DNA from: CAYRVX01 sp964642165
GTDB taxonomy: Bacteria > Planctomycetota > Phycisphaerae > SM23-33
Direction of reading: 5' to 3'
DNA: 10,001 bases
Assembly: GCA_964642165.1 (NCBI GenBank)
Contig: CAZXOC010000276.1
Span: forward strand, 1 to 10,001
Below the pieces are notes generated by a model, which had not been told where the DNA came from, did not search any database, and saw nothing but the letters and a program-made list of their open reading frames with translations. Shown one piece after another: positions 1 to 6,296 of the stretch. Both the position numbers and the translations under genes were made by a program. Positions within the stretch are counted from its first letter, which is position 1. The number at the start of each line of letters is the position of its first letter.

Positions 1-2
1 TG

Positions 3-980
3 CACCGCGGCTTCGAGAAGCTCATGGAGTACCGCACGTACATCCAGAACTTCCCCCTGGTCTGCCGCCTCAACGTGATGGACCCGGACCCGAAGGAGAT
101 GGTCTACGCCATGGCGGTGGAGGAGCTGTCGGGCCTCGAGGTCCCGCCGCGGGCCCGCTACATCCGGACGATCGTCCTGGAGATGTCGCGGATCACGTCC
201 CACCTCTTCTGGCTGTGGGGCTTCGGCAACCTGCTCGGCTTCGATACCATCGGCCAGTGGGCGATGGGCGACCGCGACTACTTCCTCGATGCCTTCGAGA
301 TGCTCTGCGGGGGCCGCGTATACCACACCTACATCTGGCCGGGCGGCGTCCGACGCGACCTGCCCGAGGGCTTCCAGGACACCCTCGGCCGCGCCCTGGA
401 CAACCTGGAGAGGATGCTGCCGGACTACGACGAGGTGTTCTTCAACAACCGCATCTTCGCCGATCGGACACGCGGGATCGCCTCGTTCACGCGCGACGAG
501 GCGGTCTCGATGGGCCTCACCGGAAGCAACCTCCGCGCCACGGGCGCGAGCATCGACGTCCGCAAGGACCGGCCGTACGCCGCCTACGCCGAGCTCGATT
601 TCGAGATCCCCACGATGGAGGACGGCGACTCCTACTCGCGCGCCGTGGTCATCCGTCTGGAGATGGACCAGAGCATCGCCATCATCCGGCAGGCCCTGGA
701 GACCATGCCCGACGGGCCCGCCTGGAAGAAGACGCCGAACCCGTTCAAGTGGCTCGTGCCCCCCGGCGAGACGTACGTCAAGATCGAGTCCGCCCGGGGC
801 GAGGACGGCATGTACCTGGTCTCCGACGGGACCGACAAGCCGAGGCGGGCCTTCGTGAGAGGGCCGTCCTATCCGGCGGCGATCCTGATGCTCGAAAGGC
901 TGCTCGAGGGGGCGAGTCTCTCCGACGTCGGCCACATCATGCTGAGCCTCAACATCGCCGCCCCGGAGGTCGACAGGTGA
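3..980 (+). CDS. Complex I 49 kDa (NuoD-like) subunit, 5' end missing
   Basis: This is the C-terminal part of a complex I 49 kDa / group 4 [NiFe]-hydrogenase large-subunit family protein. The frame is open from the window edge, and the residues HRGFEKL before the first ATG (24) match a NuoD interior segment, so the gene starts upstream. Other family landmarks are the RYIRTIVLEMSRITSHL helix, YIWPGGVRRDLP, GLTGSNLRATG with DVRKDRPYAAYAELDFEIP, and a SLNIAAPEVDR end resembling the NuoD terminus. The N-terminal CxxC of hydrogenases is replaced (NVMD, residues 17-20 from ATG 24), and the C-terminal CxxC is absent, so no Ni-Fe site is expected. The position of the conserved quinone-site tyrosine in RLDY appears to be Val18. 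The protein would sit at the membrane-arm interface of a complex I-like enzyme. The next gene starts 25 bp downstream and carries a NuoI domain, which supports one operon. A sulfur-reductase-like (Mbx/Mbs) relative is an alternative. Confidence 0.88.
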   Translation, partial: HRGFEKLMEYRTYIQNFPLVCRLNVMDPDPKEMVYAMAVEELSGLEVPPRARYIRTIVLEMSRITSHLFWLWGFGNLLGFDTIGQWAMGDRDYFLDAFEMLCGGRVYHTYIWPGGVRRDLPEGFQDTLGRALDNLERMLPDYDEVFFNNRIFADRTRGIASFTRDEAVSMGLTGSNLRATGASIDVRKDRPYAAYAELDFEIPTMEDGDSYSRAVVIRLEMDQSIAIIRQALETMPDGPAWKKTPNPFKWLVPPGETYVKIESARGEDGMYLVSDGTDKPRRAFVRGPSYPAAILMLERLLEGASLSDVGHIMLSLNIAAPEVDR

Positions 981-1005
981 GCGCAGGATCCGGAGTCCAC
1001 ACAAG

Positions 1006-2883
1006 GTGATCACCGAGAAGAAGAGCATCTTCCGGCCGTTCGCGGCGCTGAAGTACCTGTTCCGCAAGCCGCACACGTTCTGCTTCCCGTTCGAGCAGAA
1101 GGAGACGGCCGCCAGGTATCGCGGTCTCCACATCAACGACAGGGAGTCCTGCACGGGGTGCGGAAACTGCGCCGACATCTGCCCCAATCAGGCCATCGCG
1201 ATGGCCGAGCAGCCCGACGTGGAGGCCGTGCCGGGCAAGAAGAACGAGCTGCCCCAGGTGGACTACGGGCGCTGCTGCTTCTGTGGCCTCTGTGTGGACG
1301 TCTGCCCGCCGGGGAGCCTTTCGCTGGCGAAGGACTTCATCCACATCGCCCCGAGTCCGGACAGCTTCCTGGCGTACACGCCGGACAGCGAGGAATCCGG
1401 CAACGAGGCCTTCGTCGCCGCGGCGGACTACTCCATCATGAAGGCGAGCCTGGCGCACCGGCTGGCCGACAACGCGGGCTTCGTATCCGAAATGGACTAC
1501 TCGCTCGTGGATTACGAGCGGACGGCGATGGGGACCGTCCCGGCGGAAGAGAGGAAGAGCTCTTTCCTCGAAATCGTGAACGGGTTCTCCGAGGCCCAGG
1601 CGCGGCGCGAGGCGTCCCGGTGCCTGGAGTGCGGCCTGTGCGAGGACGCCTGCCCCGCCCACATGGGAATCTCCGACTACATTCGCGCCATCTGGGCAGG
1701 CGACAACGACGAGGCCGTCGGGATCTTCTACGAGAGCAACCCCCTGCCGAGCATCTGCGGGCGGATCTGCACGCACAAATGCGAGGAGGCGTGCGGCATC
1801 GGCAGGCGCGGGGAGCCCGTGGCGATACGGTGGCTCAAGCGGTTCGCGGCCGACAGCGTCCCGCCCGAAAGGCTGAAGCAGGTTCTGGGGACCGGGCCCG
1901 CCAGGACTACCCCGAAGAAGGTGGCGATCGTCGGCGCCGGACCCGCCGGCTTGAGCTGCGCCTACTATCTTGCCGTCGCGGGGTATCCCTCGACGATCTT
2001 CGAGACCCGGGCGAAGGCGGGGGGCGTCATGCGCTACGGCATCCCCGAGTACCGGCTCCCCTACGGCGCGCTGGACAAGGACATCGGCTACATACGGTCC
2101 GTCGGCGTGGAGATCCGGTGCAATACCTCGGTGGGCAGGCAGATCACGCTCGACGAGCTGCACGAACGTTTCGAGGCGGTCTTCGTCGCCACCGGATTCC
2201 ACGTCGGCCGCAGCACAAACGTCGAGGGAACGGCCCACGATCACGTGTTCCAGGCCCTGGACCTCCTGCGGGACATCACCGAGGGCAGCGACGTAATGGT
2301 CGGGCGGAAGATCGTGGTGATCGGCGGCGGCGACGTCGCCATGGACATCGCACGCAGCATGGCGCGCCTGCAAGTGGCCAGGCACGGGAAGGTCGACGTC
2401 ACCTGCTGCTGCCTGGAGTCCGAGGACATCATGCCCGCCAGCCGGGAGGAGATCGACGAGGCGCGGGAGGAGGGCATCGCCATCTGCCCGTCACGGGGCC
2501 CGGACAGGATCGAGATCGACTCCGGCCGCCTGAAGGGACTGCACACGGTGGCATGCACGTCCGTCTTCGACGAACAGGGGCGGTTTGACCCGAAGCTCGA
2601 TCGCGAGGACAGACGGTTCTTCGAATGCGACATGGTCATCGAGGCGATAGGCCAGGCAGCGGACCTCTCGTACATACCGGAGCACCTCGACGAGAGGCTG
2701 GAGAAGCAGGGCCGGCGGATCAAGGTCTCGGAGCAGTTCCAGAGCAGCGTCCCGTGGCTCTTCTTCGGCGGCGACCTGATCGAGGGACCTGACGTCATCC
2801 ACGCCATCGCCAATGGCCATGCGGCGGCCAAGGGGATCGCCGACTTCCTCGAGACCGGGTCCGCCAAGCCGGTCGAAGCCTGA
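1006..2883 (+). CDS. NuoI-type ferredoxin fused to GltD/NfnB-like NAD(P)H oxidoreductase
   Basis: This 625-residue protein joins two usually separate proteins. Residues 1-120 are NuoI-like: the KYLFRKPHTFCFPFE and RYRGLH segments, then two CxxCxxCxxxC motifs (C49/52/55/59 and C90/93/96/100), each followed by Pro, for two [4Fe-4S] clusters. After a linker (about 125-185) comes a GltD/dihydropyrimidine-dehydrogenase-type half: CLECGLCEDACP (C206-C216), C251/255/259/263, a dinucleotide fold VAIVGAGPAGL (306-316) for FAD, a second VVIGGGDVAMD (437-447) for NAD(P)H, and a closing FAD segment FFGGDLIEGPDVIHAI (586-601). The likely role is to oxidise NAD(P)H through the flavin and pass electrons along the Fe-S chain into the NuoD-like module, or the reverse. 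The GTG start is supported by GGAG at 992-995, ten bases upstream. The segment after the second fold reads VTCCCLES instead of the common YRR of NADPH-using relatives. Domain assignment is firm; reaction direction and acceptor are inferred. Confidence 0.9.
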   Translation: MITEKKSIFRPFAALKYLFRKPHTFCFPFEQKETAARYRGLHINDRESCTGCGNCADICPNQAIAMAEQPDVEAVPGKKNELPQVDYGRCCFCGLCVDVCPPGSLSLAKDFIHIAPSPDSFLAYTPDSEESGNEAFVAAADYSIMKASLAHRLADNAGFVSEMDYSLVDYERTAMGTVPAEERKSSFLEIVNGFSEAQARREASRCLECGLCEDACPAHMGISDYIRAIWAGDNDEAVGIFYESNPLPSICGRICTHKCEEACGIGRRGEPVAIRWLKRFAADSVPPERLKQVLGTGPARTTPKKVAIVGAGPAGLSCAYYLAVAGYPSTIFETRAKAGGVMRYGIPEYRLPYGALDKDIGYIRSVGVEIRCNTSVGRQITLDELHERFEAVFVATGFHVGRSTNVEGTAHDHVFQALDLLRDITEGSDVMVGRKIVVIGGGDVAMDIARSMARLQVARHGKVDVTCCCLESEDIMPASREEIDEAREEGIAICPSRGPDRIEIDSGRLKGLHTVACTSVFDEQGRFDPKLDREDRRFFECDMVIEAIGQAADLSYIPEHLDERLEKQGRRIKVSEQFQSSVPWLFFGGDLIEGPDVIHAIANGHAAAKGIADFLETGSAKPVEA

Positions 2884-2966
2884 TCCCACACGCACGGGGT
2901 TTGCCATCGCCGCAGCCCGCTGACGCCCCCCCCGGCCGCGCGGCGGCTCGAGGAGGTGGCATCCGC

Positions 2967-2995
2967 TTGACGAGGGCGCGATCCCTGCGCACAGT
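2967..2995 (+). promoter_or_regulatory. Possible sigma70-type promoter for the glycoside hydrolase gene
   Basis: TTGACG (2967-2972) lies 17 bases before CACAGT (2990-2995), in the 169-bp gap between the redox fusion gene and the hydrolase gene. The -35 matches five of six consensus positions but the -10 only three. The leader to ATG 3053 would be about 50 bases. A GC-rich 10-bp palindrome lies 22 bp upstream. It is weak on its own, but the position and spacing are reasonable and the functions on either side are unrelated, so a promoter is expected here. Confidence 0.3.
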
Positions 2996-3052
2996 GGTCA
3001 CCGCCCGGCGCATCGCCGCGCCGTCGGGACGCTCCACACGAAAGGGCTGTCC

Positions 3053-5083
3053 ATGAGACTCATCGGCTTCTGCCTGGCCGTCGTGGTGACCGCCGTGCTC
3101 GTACGCCGCGCGTCGTCGGACGACGACGACGCGGCGTGGTGGCTTCGGCCGCAACGCATGCTCCAGACCAACCTGCGCGAGATCGACGCGACCATGGACC
3201 TCGACCGGTACGTCCGCGAGGTCAAGGACTTCGGCGCGAACGTGGTGCTGTTCAACGTCGGGGGCATCGTGGCGAACTACCCCACGGAGCTGGAGTTCCA
3301 CTACCGCAACCCGCACATGAAGGGCGACCTGGCGGCTGCGGTGCTGCGGCGCCTGCACGAGCAGGGCATTCGGATGATCGGCCGGTTCGACTTCAGCAAG
3401 ATCAACGAGGCCTTCGCCGCCAAGCACCCGGAGTGGCTCTACGTCAGCGAGAAAGGCGAGCACGTCAACTACAACGGCCAGGTCCACACCTGCGTCAGCG
3501 GCGGGTATCAGCAGGAGTACATGCTGAAGATCCTCGGCGAGGCCGTCGACCGCTACCCGCTTGACGGCGTGTTCTTCAACATGATCGGCTACACCCGCCG
3601 GGACTACAGCGGCCGCCACCACGGCATCTGCCAGTGCGACAACTGCAGTCGGCTGTTCAAGGAACACTGCGGCCTGGCCCTGCCGAAGACCTCGCAGCGC
3701 GGGGGCCCGGCCCACGCGAAGTACGCGGAGTTCACGCGGAAGATGACCGACCGGCAGTTCCGGCGGGTCCGGGACTTCCTGAAGAAGAAGCGCCCGAGCC
3801 TGGCGATCTGCACCTACACGCTCGAGGGCGTCGACGTCATCCGCGCCGAGTCCAACTCCCGCCTCGGGCGCGGGACCTACCACGACACCCAGAAGGCCAC
3901 GTGGCGGCTGCTGACCGCCGGCCGGCGCCAGCTCGCCAACGCGGCCGTGCACTTCATCGCCATCCCCTACCGCCACGCCGCCGTCTCGCCGTACCTGAAC
4001 GTCCGCCGCATCTGGCAGCACATGGCCAACGGCGCGTGGCTCGACTTCTACTGCATCGGGCCGCTCCAGCGCCAGGAGGACCGCACCGGCCTGGACCTGG
4101 TCGCCGGTCTGTATCGCTTCCACGCCGCCAACGAGCAATGGCTCCAGCGCACGCGAAGTGCGGCCGAGGTCGCGCTGGTCCGGCGCGACGGCGACGAGCA
4201 TGAAGGGCTCGTGAACATCCTGCTGGAGAACCACGTGGCGTTCCAGCCGGCGCGGATCGACGCCGAGGCGCTGGGACGCTGCCCGCTCGCCATCGTTCCC
4301 GACGCGTCGGGACTGACCGCCCCGCAGTGCGCCGTCCTGGACGCGTACGTCAAGAAGGGCGGGCGATTGCTGCTGACGGGCAAGCTCCCCGCTGCCCTCC
4401 GATGCATCGGGCCCGTGACGTTCAAGGAGACCCGCCGGCCGGAGAAGGGCGCGTACGTGCGCATCGGCCCCGAGGACCGGCGCAAGCTGGGCCGGGCGCC
4501 GCTCGGGAAGCTCGACCTCGTCTTCCTGCAAGGCGAGTTCCACGTCTACCAGCCGGGCGCGACGGTCGACGGGTACCTTCGCCTGATCCCCGGGGACATG
4601 TTCGGCCCGCCGGAGAAGTGCTACTACCGCAAGGTCTCCGACCACCCCGCCCTGCTGCACCACCGCTTCGGCAAGGGCGCGGCGGCGAGCTTCCCGTTCG
4701 GCGTCGGCGCGCACTACGAGCAGCAAGGCCACCAGGGCCACGCCAACCTCGTCCTGGGCGCCGTGGACGGTCTGCTGGGACTGGATCGCCGCCTGCGGGT
4801 GACCGCCTCGCCGCTGGTCGAGGTGACCCATCGCGAGGACCCGCTCGGCCGCTTCGAGTGGATCGCCCTGTTCAACCACACCGGCCAGAGAGGCAACGTG
4901 CTCCACGCGCCGGTACCCGTGCCGGGCATCCGGATCAGCCTTCGCCCCACGCGACAGGTGAAGTCGGCACGTCTCCTGCGAGGCGGCCGCGACCTGGCGT
5001 TCACGACGAGCGACGCCGGCCGGATCGAGATCGACCTGCCCCCACTGGACCATTACGACGTCGTGCTGATCCGCTACGACTGA
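3053..5083 (+). CDS. Putative glycoside hydrolase, GHL6-type (possible alpha-L-fucosidase relative)
   Basis: This 676-residue protein resembles the hypothetical glycosyl hydrolase 6 (GHL6) type. A TIM-barrel-like region (about 32-350) opens with MLQTNLREIDATMD and continues through GANVVLFNVGGIVANYPTEL, GRFDFSK and HPEWLY to YPLDGVFFNMIGY. D171, at the end of that last strand, is a candidate catalytic acid/nucleophile. CQCDNC (193-198) follows. A second alpha/beta region (about 370-580) looks like the beta-galactosidase trimerisation (GATase-like) domain, with PLAIVPDASGLTAPQ and YVKKGGRLLLTGKLP. The C-terminus (583-676) looks like a small beta domain. The N-terminus has an arginine, a hydrophobic stretch (4-17) and then SSDDDDAA: a possible but atypical signal peptide. 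ATG 3053 has AAAGGG at 3041-3046. Relatives of this architecture include alpha-L-fucosidases (GH151, from memory), and a FucK-like kinase nearby fits, but the substrate is not shown. Confidence 0.75.
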   Translation: MRLIGFCLAVVVTAVLVRRASSDDDDAAWWLRPQRMLQTNLREIDATMDLDRYVREVKDFGANVVLFNVGGIVANYPTELEFHYRNPHMKGDLAAAVLRRLHEQGIRMIGRFDFSKINEAFAAKHPEWLYVSEKGEHVNYNGQVHTCVSGGYQQEYMLKILGEAVDRYPLDGVFFNMIGYTRRDYSGRHHGICQCDNCSRLFKEHCGLALPKTSQRGGPAHAKYAEFTRKMTDRQFRRVRDFLKKKRPSLAICTYTLEGVDVIRAESNSRLGRGTYHDTQKATWRLLTAGRRQLANAAVHFIAIPYRHAAVSPYLNVRRIWQHMANGAWLDFYCIGPLQRQEDRTGLDLVAGLYRFHAANEQWLQRTRSAAEVALVRRDGDEHEGLVNILLENHVAFQPARIDAEALGRCPLAIVPDASGLTAPQCAVLDAYVKKGGRLLLTGKLPAALRCIGPVTFKETRRPEKGAYVRIGPEDRRKLGRAPLGKLDLVFLQGEFHVYQPGATVDGYLRLIPGDMFGPPEKCYYRKVSDHPALLHHRFGKGAAASFPFGVGAHYEQQGHQGHANLVLGAVDGLLGLDRRLRVTASPLVEVTHREDPLGRFEWIALFNHTGQRGNVLHAPVPVPGIRISLRPTRQVKSARLLRGGRDLAFTTSDAGRIEIDLPPLDHYDVVLIRYD

Positions 5084-5089
5084 CACCTC

Positions 5090-5105
5090 GCTGCCGCGCG
5101 GCAGC
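5090..5105. promoter_or_regulatory. Perfect 16-bp palindrome between hydrolase and URO-D genes
   Basis: GCTGCCGC is followed directly by its exact reverse complement GCGGCAGC, seven bases after the hydrolase stop codon and six bases before a TTGACA box. As DNA it could bind a dimeric regulator upstream of the following promoter. As RNA it gives a 6-bp stem with a 4-base loop, but no T tract follows, so an intrinsic terminator is less likely. Confidence 0.4.
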
Positions 5106-5111
5106 CGGTGG

Positions 5112-5140
5112 TTGACACGGCCCGTCCGCCCAAGTACAGG
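5112..5140 (+). promoter_or_regulatory. Possible sigma70-type promoter for the URO-D/kinase genes
   Basis: A perfect -35 TTGACA (5112-5117) is followed after 17 bases by TACAGG (5135-5140), a weak -10 with three of six matches. The leader to ATG 5201 would be about 55 bases. It lies in the 117-bp gap after the hydrolase gene. Its placement argues against the longer GTG start at 5108 for the downstream gene. Confidence 0.45.
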
Positions 5141-5189
5141 AAGGCGCGGCCGGAACGTGCCTGGCCGGCCGCCGTTCGAGACGATCTGC

Positions 5190-5195
5190 AAGGAT
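5190..5195 (+). promoter_or_regulatory. Ribosome-binding site deciding the URO-D start
   Basis: AAGGAT ends five bases before ATG 5201. The alternative in-frame GTG at 5108 would add 31 residues that do not resemble the family, and it overlaps the putative promoter. The family's usual opening (SAERVMRVLRREEPDRIP) begins right after ATG 5201. Confidence 0.5.
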
Positions 5196-5200
5196 GGTCG

Positions 5201-6274
5201 ATGGCCGAGCTGACGTCCGCAGAACGCGTGATGCGAGTCCTGCGCCGCGAGGAGCCGGACCGCATTCCCCACTTCGAGTGGATCATCGATCACCGGGTGC
5301 GTGAGGCGATCTGCCCCGGCTGCTCGATGGAGGAGTTCACCGTCCGGATGGGCCTGGACGCCATCCTGACGGGCCCGGACTTCGCCAAGGAGCAGGTCGC
5401 CCCGAACCGCTGGCGCAACGAATGGGGCGTCGTCACCGAGAAGACCGCCGAGGAGCACGGCTACCCCGTCGACGGGCCGATCCGCACGCTGGACGACCTG
5501 CGGCGCTACGAGCCGCCGGACCTCCACGCGCCGGGGCGCTACGCGAGCATCGAGCGCGTCGTCGAGCGGTACAAGGGCGACCTGGCCGTCGGCGTGCACC
5601 TCAACGACGTCTTCAGCCTGCCGCGATACCTGATGGGCTTCGAGAACGTCCTGCTGGCGTTGGCGACCGACCCGGCGCTGGTCCACGGCCTGGTGGAGCT
5701 GTCGGTGGCCGCGAACCTCGAGATGGCCAGGGAGGTCGCCCGGCGCGGCGTGGACTTCGTGTTCACCGGCGACGACTACGCCGCCACGGAAGGCCCGTTC
5801 ATGTCCCCGGCCATGTTCGACGAGTTCCTCACCCGCCCGCTGAAGCGCGTCGTCGACGGCTTCCACGACGCCGGCCTGCCCATCATCAAGCACACGGACG
5901 GCGACATTCGCCCGATCCTGGAGCCGATCCTCGACGCCGGCATCGACTGCCTGGACCCCATCGATCCCGTCGCGGGCCTGGACATCGGCGAGATGAAGCG
6001 CCGCTACGGCGACCGGGTCGCCCTGAAGGGCAACGTGGACTGCGCCCACACGCTGACGTTCGGCAACGAGCTTGACGTGGTGACCGAAACGAAGGACGTC
6101 ATCCGCAAGGCCGCCGCCGGCGGCGGGCTGATCCTCTCGTCCAGCAACAGCATTCACTCCGCCGTCAAGCCGGGCAACTACCTGGCCATGTGGAACGCCA
6201 TCCGCATGTACGGCGCGTATCCCATCCGCCTCGACGGCTGGGACGATTCCGGCGCCGCGGCGGCCTTCACCTGA
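5201..6274 (+). CDS. Uroporphyrinogen decarboxylase (URO-D) superfamily protein, not HemE
   Basis: This 357-residue protein has the URO-D fold signature: SAERVMRVLRREEPDRIP at the start, DFVFTGDDYA (185-194), MSPAMFDEFLTRPLKRVV (201-218), LPIIKHTDGDIRPIL (226-240), AGIDCLDPIDPVAGLDI (246-262), VALKGNVD (273-280) and a C-terminal LILSSSNSIHS (310-320). True HemE motifs such as the N-terminal FMRQAGRY-type segment are absent. The HxC and Cys zinc ligands of MtaA/MtbA-type methyltransferases are also not retained: the aligned segments read HTD (231-233) and SSSNSIHS. Haem synthesis is therefore unlikely, and thiol methyl transfer of the usual kind is doubtful. Members of this branch are often seen near sugar-catabolic genes, but their reaction is unknown to me. 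The kinase gene starts 22 bp after the stop, which indicates cotranscription. The fold assignment is sure; the function is open. Confidence 0.88.
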   Translation: MAELTSAERVMRVLRREEPDRIPHFEWIIDHRVREAICPGCSMEEFTVRMGLDAILTGPDFAKEQVAPNRWRNEWGVVTEKTAEEHGYPVDGPIRTLDDLRRYEPPDLHAPGRYASIERVVERYKGDLAVGVHLNDVFSLPRYLMGFENVLLALATDPALVHGLVELSVAANLEMAREVARRGVDFVFTGDDYAATEGPFMSPAMFDEFLTRPLKRVVDGFHDAGLPIIKHTDGDIRPILEPILDAGIDCLDPIDPVAGLDIGEMKRRYGDRVALKGNVDCAHTLTFGNELDVVTETKDVIRKAAAGGGLILSSSNSIHSAVKPGNYLAMWNAIRMYGAYPIRLDGWDDSGAAAAFT

Positions 6275-6296
6275 CCGACAGGAGCGACGACGGACC

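Noticed and set aside
3..980. Group 4 [NiFe] hydrogenase large subunit
   Set aside because: Both cysteine pairs that hold the Ni-Fe centre are absent from the positions where the alignment puts them.
949..2385. A 478-codon minus-strand open frame
   Set aside because: It is antisense to the NuoI/GltD fusion gene, with composition typical of a shadow frame and no family motif.
2926..2933. Run of eight C bases
   Set aside because: It is intergenic, so it affects no reading frame. It may be a sequencing-sensitive spot but gives no functional signal.
5108..5200. GTG 5108 as the start of the URO-D gene
   Set aside because: The added 31 residues do not resemble the family and the codons overlap a consensus -35 box. 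ATG 5201 has a ribosome-binding site and the usual N-terminal motif.
5201..6274. HemE (haem biosynthesis uroporphyrinogen decarboxylase)
   Set aside because: The N-terminal HemE active-site motif and the typical C-terminal context are missing; only the superfamily fold is shared.
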